Source: Mycoplasma sp. UBA710 (GTDB lineage Bacteria; Bacillota_I; Bacilli_A; Mycoplasmatales; Metamycoplasmataceae). Taken from it: a stretch of DNA of 58,271 nt. This document shows positions 45,105-55,426 of this stretch, piece after piece; position 1 is the first letter of the stretch; every line of letters begins with the position of its first letter. The notes beneath the pieces were generated by a model. The model had not been told where the DNA came from. It saw only the letters and a program-made list of their open reading frames with translations, and ran no database searches. The stretch covers positions 1 to 58,271 of the forward strand of contig DBMA01000023.1 of NCBI GenBank assembly GCA_002298905.1, given 5' to 3'. The translations under genes and the position numbers were made by a program.

Positions 45105-45192
45105 TATTTAAACACTCAATTATGTGAATTTATGCAAGAAATTATATTATCTGATTTGCTGGATTAGATTTAAAAAATTAAAAAATACATAA

Positions 45193-45217
45193 TATAATAT
45201 TTACATTAAATATTATA
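45193..45217 (+). promoter_or_regulatory. metK promoter with overlapping palindrome
   Basis: Two perfect 11-base arms, TATAATATTTA (45193-45203) and TAAATATTATA (45207-45217), separated by CAT. The left arm begins with TATAAT, the likely -10 box, placing the transcription start within the palindrome about 20 bases before ATG 45226. The rest of the 45086-45225 gap shows no SAM-riboswitch-like folding that I can recognise. Confidence 0.45.
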
Positions 45218-45225
45218 GGTTGTGT

Positions 45226-46374
45226 ATGAGATTAAAAGGATTATTTACATCAGAATCGGTAGGTAAAGGCCATCCAGACAAAATGTGTGATCAAATAGCA
45301 GATAAAATTTTAGATGCTATTTTAGTTCAAGACGCCAATGCTCGAGTAGCAATTGAAGTAATGGCAACCAATCGTTTAATAGTCATAGGAGGTGAGTTAA
45401 CTACATCTACTTATGTTGATGTGGTTCAATTAGCTTGAGGAGTGCTTTTGGATTTAGGATATAATGAAAATGATTTTTCTATTTTATCTAATGTACATGC
45501 TCAATCTCCTGATATTAGTCAAGCTGTAGATAAAATAGATTCACAAGAAATTGGTGCAGGAGATCAAGGGATAATGTTTGGATATGCCACAAATGAAACT
45601 GATTCATTTATGCCCTTACCTATTATAATTGCCCACGATTTAGTAAAAACTTGTGAGGAATTAAGAGTATTAGGTGATAAAGATATTAAATCTGATATGA
45701 AATCACAAGTAACTATAGATTATCGTGATGCTAAAAATATTAAAATACATACAGTTGTAATGTCAATTCAACATAGTGAACATATTCAACTAGATAAATT
45801 TAGAACAAAAATTATTGAAAAAGTTATTCAACCAACTATTAAAAAATATTTTCCTAATATTAACTATGAATATATTGTGCATATTAATCCATCAGGTAAA
45901 TTTGTAATAGGTGGACCTATAGGAGATACAGGTTTAACAGGAAGAAAAATTATTATTGATACATATGGTGGAGCAACGCGTCATGGTGGAGGAGCTTTTA
46001 GCGGGAAAGATTATACAAAAGTAGATCGTTCTGCAGCTTATGCTGCAAGATGAATTGCAAAAAATTTAGTTGCATCCGGAATTGCTAAAGAAATAGAAAT
46101 ACAATTATCTTATGCAATTGGGTTAAGTAAACCAATTTCTATAGATATTGAAACTTTTGGTTCATCCTCATATACAGATGAACAAATTATAGAAGTTATT
46201 AATAACGTTTTTGATTTAAGCCCATCAAGCATTATTAGAGATTTAGATCTAAAAAAACCAATATATTATCAAACATCTTTTTATGGACATTTTGGTCGTA
46301 CAGATTTAAATTTGCCCTGAGAACAAATAAACAAAGTAGAAGAAATTAAAAAATATATATCTAAATTTCAATAA
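45226..46374 (+). CDS. metK: S-adenosylmethionine synthetase
   Basis: A 382-residue enzyme making SAM from methionine and [23 protein letters not shown] at the N-terminus, [12 protein letters not shown] in the centre and [22 protein letters not shown] toward the C-terminus are the three classic motifs. ATG 45226 is chosen over the upstream TTG 45220 because of the preceding AGG and because the family begins at MxxxFTSESV. SAM feeds the methyltransferases here (rlmB, RlmD-like, the cytosine methyltransferase). TGA Trp codons near 45436, 46051 and 46318. Confidence 0.96.
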
Positions 46375-46443
46375 TATCTAAATATACAGATGTATAATTT
46401 TTAAAGTTAAATTAGGAAATTACTAAAGAAAAAAAGAGTATAT

Positions 46444-47676
46444 ATGAATTTTTTGAAAAAAATAAATCTATTTAATATTGGTTTTTTACCAATAATATCC
46501 ATTGCTCCAATTTGCTCATCATTAAGTTTTCGAATATATAATGATAATAATTTTCAATTTACTTATGAGTATATTCATTCTTTTTCACAAAATGAATATA
46601 ATTTTTTAGATAGCAATAATCAAACTATATGACAAAATAATGAAATTTTATTTCAAAGTAATGATTTTCAAATTAAGTTTGATAGTCAAAGTACATTAGG
46701 AGAATTCCATTTAGATTTATATAACTATAATGTAAATAAGTGATATTTTATAAAGATAAATTATGATCCTTCTCTAAACTTAAATTTATTAAATAAATCT
46801 GAAGTTAATAGTAATATATCAAATGTTATAACTTCTAATTGATTAAATGATGTATCAGCAATTATTGAATTAGATTGTAATATAGCTTTGAATGGTAATA
46901 AATCTAAAGTGTTAAGAGAAGGATTGGCATCTTTTCAATCATCATGAGGAGTTTGAAATAAAGCTAATTCTATCGTAGAAATACAATATAACTTAAGTAA
47001 AAAAGATATATTAGATTCTTTAAAAATGGATTTGCAAGATGAATCATTTGATTTAGTAAATGCATCTATAAAAAAATTGCAATATATACCATTAATTGAG
47101 ATATTAGATCCACCTGTAGGATATGCAAAATGAAGGCAAAATTCAATATTTATCAATAATAATTTAATTTCAAATAATTTAAACAATAAAGAATTAGATA
47201 TTTTATTACCAGATAATTCAGATAGTGGGCAAGAATGATGAAAATGATTTACTAATGGTTCTAATAATACTAATTGATTGGATAAAGCAATAAGTTTATC
47301 AACATCAGTTATAGGTACACTTGTTGCATCTGGTTTTGGATTAACAGGAGGTTTTGGTTTTGGCGCAGGATTGGGTATTGGGACATATTTAAATGATGTT
47401 TTACAAGATTTAATACAAAAAATAGATTTTGATTATAATAAGAATAAAATTTTATATGATGATTACTACAATTTAATAACATCTAAAGGTTATTATATGG
47501 ATTTGAATTCTATAAATTTAAATCTTGATAGTTCTAATCAAATTTTAATTAAATCTAATGTTGAATATGGAGCAAAGGCAACAGCAATCTTTGGAGATGG
47601 AACAAAAGCAAGAATATTTTCAAATCCAGCAGTAGCTTTTATGAAGTGTGAGTTGAGAAAGTATGTTCAAAAATAA
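46444..47676 (+). CDS. Secreted or membrane-anchored protein with glycine-zipper segment
   Basis: A 410-residue protein with a hydrophobic N-terminal signal (residues about 8-27). A Cys follows in APICSS, but the lipobox is not canonical, so lipidation is uncertain. The main part is Asn- and Trp-rich (many TGA codons), of no recognised family. Residues about 286-316 form one long hydrophobic stretch full of Gly at short intervals (ASGFGLTGGFGFGAGLGIG), a glycine-zipper pattern seen in membrane-inserting helices. An extended -10 (TGTATAAT, 46391-46398) precedes it. Its 3' end overlaps the next gene by 14 bases. A pore-forming or surface role is possible but unproven. Confidence 0.72.
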
Positions 47677-48493
47677 TAAAAATCCTGTAATTTATGCAAC
47701 AAGTACAAAAGAGTACTTTTGTGCTTATTGAGGACAAAATATAAAATCATTTAAAAATTTATTTTGAATTAGTGAAATAATTTGTTTTATTTTTCTATTG
47801 ACCTATATAGGATCATATAATGTTGTGCTTTATATGAACATTAATAATCCTGAATTAAACATAAATCAAGACGTAATTGAAATATATGTTAAATCTATTT
47901 TAGGAATATTAAATATAATTCTTACATTAATTCTAAGCTATTTATATTTTCATAAAAATAATTTCAATTGTGTATTTCTTTATAATTTTCTTTTAATAAT
48001 TGAATTTGTAATAATAATAGTTTTACCTTCATTTTCTAATTCAATTTTTAAGCATTCTTTCTCTTCACAATTTATGGCTATTCCTATAATATCTTGAATT
48101 TTATATGTGGTTAGTCAATTATATTTGCAAAATATAATATTTTCAATATATTATATTCATAAAAAAGATAATTTTTATGATCCAAATGAATGATGAGTTA
48201 AAATTTTCGATCCACATTTATTGAATGAATCCAAATCTAAATTAGAATACTATTGAAAAATAAATGAAAAAATATCTTCTGAATATAACATCACATTTCA
48301 AGGATTAAGTGTTTTAACATCAAAAAAACACAAATTATTAAAAGATGCATATTTTTTATTTGAATATAATTCAAAGATTTATTCTATTAAATTTTGCAAT
48401 AATTCTCTCTTTATTTTGAATAATAAAAATAAAGAAATAGTAAATAAAGATATAACTAAATTAATTCTAATTTATGAAAAAAATTGACAATAA
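47663..48493 (+). CDS. Multi-TM membrane protein coupled to the glycine-zipper protein
   Basis: A 276-residue protein starting inside the previous gene. Four hydrophobic segments lie at about residues 36-54, 75-95, 104-122 and 134-155, followed by a charged cytoplasmic C-terminal domain of about 120 residues. No family recognised. The 14-base overlap implies coordinated production with the secreted partner; an anchoring, export or immunity role is conceivable. Frequent TGA Trp codons. It is convergent with ribF after a 13-base gap. Confidence 0.72.
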
Positions 48494-48506
48494 TTTACAT
48501 CAATTA

Positions 48507-49376
48507 TTATTTTAATAATTTATTTTCCAAATTATTAGAATATGAAATAAAATATTTTTTAGTTTTTTCCACATCATCTTTTGTAATATTATCAAAACGG
48601 GAATTAATAATAATTCTTTCTATATTTAATATTTGAATTTGTGTGCTTTGGTCCAATATTATTAGATTATCTATATTTTTATCTATTAATTGATAATTAA
48701 TATTTTGAGTTATAGAAAAATTTATTATTCCATGATATCAATAATCATCTATTAATAATTTAAAATAATAATTTCCATAATGAGGTTTTGTAATAGAACT
48801 ATTTCAAAATAATAAAGTATCTTGAATATTTACATCAAAAGAAAGTGGTGCTATAACTAGTTCAGATATTAAATTATATTCACCTAATTCATGCATTTCT
48901 TTGATATTAGAAGAAGATATTTTTACATTTCGAATTGTTTTTAATGGAAGCATTTTTAATTTAGCTTTACTAATATTTGTTATATCTTTAGCTTGATATT
49001 TCCTATCTTTACCAAAGAAAAAATCTTCACCCGATATATATTCTTGAACAAAGAAATTTTTATCTAAGTATTTAATAAAATCTTTACCCTCTATTGATTT
49101 GAATTCAAAATTAAATTGAGATATTATGGCAAAATCAATTTTTAAAGAACTACAAATTTGTAACTTTGATGGCAATGATTGAAAATTATTCTTTTCTTCA
49201 TTAATAATTAAAATGCCAATTTTCTGTTTTTCATTTTTAATAGAAAAAGCATAATTTATTAACTCTAAGTGACCTTTGTGAAAAATATTAAATTTACCCA
49301 AAATTAAAATTGTTCCATTTTTTAAATCTTCATTATTTTTAATATCATGTTTAATATCAAATTTATAAACATTCAT
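48507..49376 (-). CDS. ribF: RibF-like FAD synthetase with degenerate riboflavin kinase half
   Basis: A 289-residue protein. The N-terminal nucleotidyltransferase half is recognisable: ILGKFNIFHKGHLELI (the G-x-F-x-x-x-H-x-G-H ATP site), ISGEDFFFGKDRK (usual G-x-D-F-x-F-G) and ISSSNIKEMHELGEYNLISEL (usual I-S-S-T-x-I-R). The C-terminal half keeps traces of the kinase fold (HYGNYYFKLLIDDYWYHGIINF), but the P-T-A-N motif and the following Glu are not found, so riboflavin phosphorylation may be lost. It follows truB and the HAD gene on one transcript; truB-ribF is a widely conserved pair. Confidence 0.78.
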
Positions 49377-49385
49377 AATTATTAA

Positions 49386-50201
49386 TTAAATAACACCTAT
49401 TTTTTTTAAATAAAATTTAGTTCCATAATTATAAACATCAATAGTAATATCATCAGCAATATTTTTTAATTCATCAATTGCATTACCCATAGCAACTCCA
49501 AGTCCTACTTCTTTGATCATTTCAAAATCATTTTCACCATCACCAAAAGCAATAACACTTTTTAAATTTATATTTAAAAATTCACATAATTTAGCAATTG
49601 AATGAGCTTTAGTTACTCCTTTATTAGCTATAAATAAACCTTTTGGTCAAGAAGCTTGCACGTGAATTTTGGTATGTTGTTTATCAAAAAAATCAATACA
49701 TTTTTCTACAACATCAGTTCCATATTTAAATTCTACTGTTATTAAATGAAAATTATTTTTATTTAATTCTTTTTTAGCATTTTCATAAGAACAAAATTTA
49801 TGTTTAAATGCATGTCAAAATCAAGGTTTAGTTCTAATTTTATTTTCCAAAACAAAAACATGACTATCATCAGATAATATAACACTTTTAATATTATTTA
49901 AATTTGGCATTAATACTTGTTCATTAAGTAATTCAAATTCTTCTCATTTAATAGATGAATTAAAAATATATTTTTTATTTTTTAAATCATAAATAAAAGA
50001 CCCATTAGCTCCTATATAATAATCAATATAAGGATTTTGATATAAATCCTTGATAGAAACTCAATCTCTACCTGTTGCCAAGGAAACAATAATATTATTT
50101 TCTTTTAATTGTTTAAACATGTCAATTATTTCTTCAGAAAATTCATTAGATAAATGTGGAACTAATGTTCCATCAATATCAAATACAACCATTTTATACA
50201 T
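49386..50201 (-). CDS. HAD-superfamily phosphatase (Cof type)
   Basis: A 271-residue protein with the four HAD motifs: VVFDIDGTLVP (nucleophile Asp), SLATGRDW, a conserved Lys in PKGLFIANKGVTKAHSI, and IAFGDGENDFEMIKEVGLGVAMGNA. The C2-type cap lies in the middle. Such proteins dephosphorylate sugar phosphates, FMN or pyridoxal phosphate; given its place between truB and ribF a flavin-nucleotide substrate is an attractive idea but unproven. Many TGA codons mean it is invisible under the standard code. Nine bases separate it from ribF. Confidence 0.9.
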
Positions 50202-50205
50202 AAAA

Positions 50206-51033
50206 TTAATTCCCTTTCAAAATTTCTTTTATTGTATTTCCGAATAATTTTCTAGATTTGATATTGTTATTTTGAATATCAATTATTCCAATTATCTTGC
50301 TTTTATATTCTAACAAATAACTATTATTATTTAAATTAAAATCATGATTTAATCCATGAAAAAGTTTTTTTATAATATCTAAATTTGTTATTTGAATGAT
50401 TGGTAATTCTGTTAGTTGAGCAGCACTTATAGAATCATTGATACTTAAATTATGAATTTGAGTTCTTTCTAAAAAAGTCATATAAGCACCTGTATTTAAT
50501 TTTTTACCTATATCATTCACTAATGTTCTAATATATGTGCCATTAGAAACTTTTGTTATAAATTTTATTATTGGATATTTATATTCAATATTTTCAATAT
50601 TATATATTTGAATTTGTATTGGTTGTAAAGCAATGGATTTATTTTTTCTAGCTAAATCATAAGAACGAACACCATTTATTTTTTTAGCACTAAAAATAGG
50701 AGGAATTTGTTGGATATTACCAACAAAACTATTTAATATATCTATTACTTCTTTATTTGAAGGTTGATAATGAGAAATAAATTGAATAGGACCTTCTGCA
50801 TCATATGTTTCAGAAATAAATCCTAATTTCATTTCAACTTTATATTGCTTATCTTTATTTTTAATATAAGGTATTAGTTTTGTATCATCATCTGTAGCAA
50901 TTAATAAAAGACCTTGAGCTAATGGATCAAGTGTACCAGTATGACCAATTTTTTTAATATTATTTTCTTTTTGGAATTCTTTTATTATTTTAAAAGAACT
51001 AATATTAGGTTTTTTATACAAAATCTTAAACAT
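50206..51033 (-). CDS. truB: tRNA pseudouridine-55 synthase
   Basis: A 275-residue enzyme. KKIGHTGTLDPLAQGLLLIATDDDTKL contains the catalytic Asp; KQYKVEMKLGFISETYDAEG, the QIPPIFSAKKINGVRSYDLARK motif and SNGTYIRTLVNDIGKKL complete the family pattern. It forms Psi55 in the T-loop of tRNAs. It is first in the truB-HAD-ribF run, and the ATG lies 48 bases from the divergent methyltransferase gene. No TGA codons. Confidence 0.95.
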   Translation of the reverse strand: MFKILYKKPNISSFKIIKEFQKENNIKKIGHTGTLDPLAQGLLLIATDDDTKLIPYIKNKDKQYKVEMKLGFISETYDAEGPIQFISHYQPSNKEVIDILNSFVGNIQQIPPIFSAKKINGVRSYDLARKNKSIALQPIQIQIYNIENIEYKYPIIKFITKVSNGTYIRTLVNDIGKKLNTGAYMTFLERTQIHNLSINDSISAAQLTELPIIQITNLDIIKKLFHGLNHDFNLNNNSYLLEYKSKIIGIIDIQNNNIKSRKLFGNTIKEILKGN

Positions 51034-51081
51034 AATTTAATTTTATTATGTTTTGATTTTTGATTTTGTTAAAATGAGATA

Positions 51082-52262
51082 ATGAATAAAAAAATTAAAT
51101 TATTTGAAGCCTTTGCTGGAATTGGCTCTCAACATCGTGCTTTAAATAATATCAGTAAAAAAAAGCATTGAGACATAGAAGTAGTAGGAATTATAGAATG
51201 ATTTATTCCTGCTATTAGTGCTTATATAGAAATTCATGGTAATAATAATATTGACAATATAAATTTAAATCAACTAAAAGAAATTAAAACAAAATTAAAA
51301 GAAACAAATTTAAGTTTAGATTCCAAGAGACCTATAAGCATTAATAACAAAAATAAAATAATTGATAAATGATTTGAGTATTTAGCCGCTTCTATGTATA
51401 AATACAACAATACATTTGATATTACTCAAACATCATATTTAGATATTGCAAAAAATATAGACATTTTTACTTATTCGTTTCCTTGTCAAGATTTATCTAA
51501 TCAAGGAAAACAAAAAGGAATGAATAAAAATTCTGGTACAAGAAGCGGTCTGCTATGAGAAGTGGAAAGAATTATTACTGAAATGCATTTGAACTGAAAA
51601 AACAATGAAAAACCCAAATATTTATTGTTAGAAAATGTTTCAGAAATAGGAAACAAAAAAATCTATCTAATTTAAATCAATGAATCAATAAGTTAGAAGA
51701 ATTAGGTTATGAAACTAAAATATATTATTTAAATGCTTCAAATTTTGGTTCTCCCCAAAATAGAAAAAGAGCATATGGATTGTCAGTTTTAAAATCATGA
51801 AAAAAGAAAACAAATTTTCAATTTTCTAATTTAGAAAACATTGATTTGAAAAATAAAAAAACAATTAAACATATTTTATCTAAAAATATAAAGGATGAAT
51901 CCTTATGAATGCCTGAATTAAATAAATATCAAAGATCATCTTTTGTCAAAACTAAATCTAATTTATGTAAATCTAAATTAGTAGATTATTCATCATTTTC
52001 TTCAGAGTCATATATTTATGATCCTAATTATACAGGACCCACCTTGACAGCTTCTGGAGCTCATAGTAGAATAAAAATTTTAGATAATAATAAAATTAGA
52101 AGATTATCAGCTGAAGAATCTTTAAAATATATGGGTTTTAAATCATCTGATTACAAAAAAATTAAGAAAATTAATTTATCAGAACAAAAGATAATTTATT
52201 TAGCAGGCAATTCTATTGTAATTAATGTATTAGAAAAAATATTTGATAGCTTAATTTTATAA
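51082..52262 (+). pseudogene. M.SssI-like DNA (cytosine-5) methyltransferase, frameshifted
   Basis: In frame from ATG 51082 the protein shows motif I FEAFAGIGSQ, IIEWFIPA, motif IV YSFPCQDLSNQG with catalytic Cys135, SGTRSGLLWEVER and motif VI LLLENV, then hits TAA at 51673. Adding one A to the A7 run at 51655-51661 restores the frame: NQWINKLEELGY, motif VIII FGSPQNRKRAYG, target region, YTGPTLTASGAHSRIK and motif X AGNSIVINVLEKIF, to TAA at 52260-52262 (393 residues, near the 386 of M.SssI). The overall pattern resembles the mollicute CpG methyltransferase M.SssI; specificity is not proven. As written it is inactive unless slippage occurs. The next gene starts 10 bases later. Confidence 0.85.
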
Positions 52263-52272
52263 AATTATAATT

Positions 52273-53461
52273 ATGACAAACAAAAATATCTATTTAAAAT
52301 TAAAAATCCCCTTTGCTACAAAAAGTTATATTAAAAAATCATGTAAAGGTTTAAAAATAAAAGGCAATGCTTATTATATTTTTGATTTATCAAAACAAGT
52401 TTATATTGATGAATATTTAGAATTAGAACAAGCCAATTTTCGTTTAACAGATTTTAGAATGTTAAAAACAAAATATTACGAAAAAGATTTATTTAAAATG
52501 TTTAGAAAAAATTATTTAGACATTCTATCTAATGAAAACGCAGAAAATATTATAGAAATAACACATCAAGATTTAGATGAAGATAATTTAAAAAAAATTA
52601 ATATTCATTTTCAAAAAATGACTACAACAGTTAGAAATATGTTTTCATGTTTGAGTGGTTCTAATCCAACTGGTGCTGAATCTAATAATGAAAACACACC
52701 TCTAATTTGTATTAATCCTGAATTTTTTAGGTGTAATTTTTTAAATCCTTTAAAAATATTTGCGGCCAAAAAACAGAATAAAACAAAAAACTATAATAAT
52801 ATGAATGTTATAAATGTAGATTTACAAGAATTTTTAAATAAATATTTAATTAAGAAAAATAATATATCTTTTAAAGAAATATTTGATCAATATAATGACC
52901 CTGATAGAGATAAAATTGAAAATATCCTTCAACAATATGAAGAATATTCTTCTTCATTATTTTCGAATTTAAAATTAAATACCAATTGTTTAGAAGATGA
53001 AAAATTTAAAGCAAAAAATGAAAATTTTGAATTATTTATTGATGGTTATCTAAATAAAACATTTTCGCAAGATATAGAATGAAAAAAAATTCAAAGAAAA
53101 ATTGAGATCTTTCTATAAATGAAATGTAGATTATTGTATAAATAAAAAATATTTATCACCTAATTCATTACTTAAAGGAATGTCTCAAAGCTTAATTGAA
53201 AGTGCCCATATTATATCTTTTGCATCTTTGGTAGAAAAAAAAGATAAAAAAGCTATTTTAAAATCTATAGATCCTTATAATTGTTTAAGAATTGACAGAA
53301 ATGCTCATAAATTGTATGACGATAAATCAGGATATTTTGATTTAAATGGTAACTGAGTCGAAAATTCTAATAAGAAAACATTATATTTGAATATGGAACT
53401 TTTGACACCTTGGCAAAAAGAATATTTAAAAGAAAGTTATGAAAATGATACAAACAAATAA
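52273..53461 (+). pseudogene. Putative HNH restriction endonuclease, frameshifted
   Basis: From ATG 52273 the frame covers 273 residues and ends at TAA 53116-53118. Removing one A from the A8 run at 53082-53089 joins it to a downstream frame ending at 53461, for 395 residues. The restored C-terminal part contains SLIESAHIISFASL, then DPYNCLRIDRNAHKLYDDKSGYFD: this His / Asn / His arrangement is that of the HNH (beta-beta-alpha-metal) nuclease fold. The N-terminal 270 residues are of no recognised family and would hold target recognition. Adjacent, codirectional placement after the methyltransferase makes it the likely cognate nuclease. As written, the HNH part is untranslated unless slippage occurs. 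Confidence 0.68.
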
Positions 53462-53463
53462 GT

Positions 53464-55425
53464 TTATTCATTAGTTTTTTTTCTTATTTTATTTATATAA
53501 AAAATAATTCAATGTTTAATATTAGTTCATTTAGGAATAACAACATATCCAATTAAAATTAAAAATAGTATAAAAATAATGGTCATAAAAGCAGCTTGAT
53601 ATTGAATATCGATTGCATTAGATGAAGAAGAAAAAATTTGAGCATATATTTGGGTTGTTAAAGTTGTACCAGGTCTATTTAATAAAGAGTATTTTGATGA
53701 AGAAAGACCTGCAGTTAAATATAAAGGTGCTGTTTCAGATAATATTCTACCTATTGTGGAAATAATGGAAGTTATTATAGGAACTAAAGCCATAGGTAAA
53801 ACAAGTTTTCTAATTGTTTGAAATTTGCTGTTGCCTAGAGCAAAAGAATTAGTTCTAATTTCATATGGAACATTTTTTAATGATTGCTCTAACAATCTAA
53901 TAAAAGATGGCAAGATTACAATAATTAATGTTAAACTACCTGCAATAAGTGAATTACCCAATTTACCATTAGATGTTCACCCAAATGTTTGAATAAACAT
54001 TAATAAACCAAACATTCCAAAAATAATAGATGGAGTGGTTCCTAATGAATCTAAGAAAAATATAATAATTTTTTTAATTTTTTTATTTTTTGAATATTCA
54101 TTTAAATAAATAGCAATAATTAATGCAAAAGGAAATCCAATAATAATGCATAAGAAAATTATTATGAAAGTATTTACTAATGATTGAAATGTGGAATCTT
54201 TTGCATATAAAAAAAAGAGATTAGGATCATATTCAATTCCTATAATTCCTCGAATCAAAATATCCCCTATGATTCATACAACAAATGATAAACAAAGTAA
54301 AATAGATAAAATTTCTCCACCAATTTTCCAAATTGTGTATGAATGTTTAAAATGATAATTAATATTTCTATCACTAATATAAGAATGAACATTTTCTAAA
54401 TTTTTTATAGACACTTGATATTTACTCTGAAAAATAATTTTTTCTCATAAGACATTTAATTGACGAGGTGTTCAAACTAATAAATCATAAATCTTTTGCT
54501 CAAAAACAACAAATTTACTATTTTTTTTATTATGTTTTTTTCTTGAAAAAGTCAAAATAAACATATTTAATATCATAGAAATAATTAACATAATAAATCC
54601 AAATGAATATAGTAAAGGTCTAATTGTTTCAGGATCTTTATCTGCAAACATTGTAGAAGAAATATAAGCACCTAATGTCTGTGAAGAAGAGTTTAAAAAA
54701 CCAAACAAACCATCGTGATATATTTCTTTTGATGGTTGAGCTTGCAGAATCATAGAAATAGCCATAGATTCCCCTATAGCTCGAGAAAAGGCTAAAATAA
54801 CTCCAACTATAATGCCTGGTCTAGCAGCCTTTAATATTACTTTATATATTGCTCGAGATTTTGTATTACCTAGTGCTAGTGGATTTTGTATTAAGTTAGT
54901 ATCAACATTATTTAAAGAATCTAATGTTGTAGTTACAATTGTAGGTGCTATCATAAAACAAAGCATCACCGATCCATTAAATATCGAATTAGGATTAATG
55001 TTAAACAAAGATAATCAAACTTTTCCTAGAGATTCAAAAGCAAATAAACCAAAAATAACTGAAGGAATACCGCTTAAAACCTGAAATATTACTATTAGTA
55101 TTTTTCGATATTTTTTATGTAAACGATATTTAATAAATAATGCTGATTTTATTCCTAATGGAATGGCAATAATAATTGCTATTAGTGATGTTAATATAGT
55201 TATACTAAAAGGAATTCAAAAAGAATATTGATTATTAGCAGAAGAAAAATCTCCTTGAAATAAAATATTGATAAATCCAAAAGATTGAAATCCTTTAATT
55301 GCATATGAAAAAATAAAAATTACCAAGGTTATGAATAAAGAAATAATGGATAAAGCAAATCCAAATGAAACTCATTTTGCAATATTGTTAATATGAATAT
55401 TTTTAAAAGGATTTTTATTAATCAT
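53464..55425 (-). CDS. pstA: Fused phosphate ABC transporter permease PstC-PstA
   Basis: A single 653-residue frame. Residues about 1-300 are PstC-like (GIPSVIFGLFAFE, then ALGNTKSRAIYKVILKAARPGIIVGVILAFSRAIGES), and about 385-640 are PstA-like (GTTPSIIFGMFGL, ALGNSKFQTIRKLVLPMALVPIITSI, ETAPLYLTAG). Each half has six or so TM segments, linked by a hydrophilic region near 315-370. The same fusion is known in Mycoplasma genitalium (MG411, about 654 residues). It starts 1 base after the pstS stop. The expected ATPase gene pstB does not follow; the convergent restriction gene ends 2 bases away. Confidence 0.9.
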
Positions 55426-55426
55426 T

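Noticed and set aside
45121..45180. A 19-codon frame before metK (ATG near 45121)
   Set aside because: Very short, no ribosome site and no recognisable peptide; most likely noise in the leader region.
45086..45225. SAM riboswitch upstream of metK
   Set aside because: The space is short and I found no conserved SAM-I, SMK or SAM-II core; only a palindrome at the promoter.
53976..54472. Two separate pst permease genes
   Set aside because: All segments are in one frame from 55425 to 53464 with only TGA codons between them, so it is a single PstC-PstA fusion.
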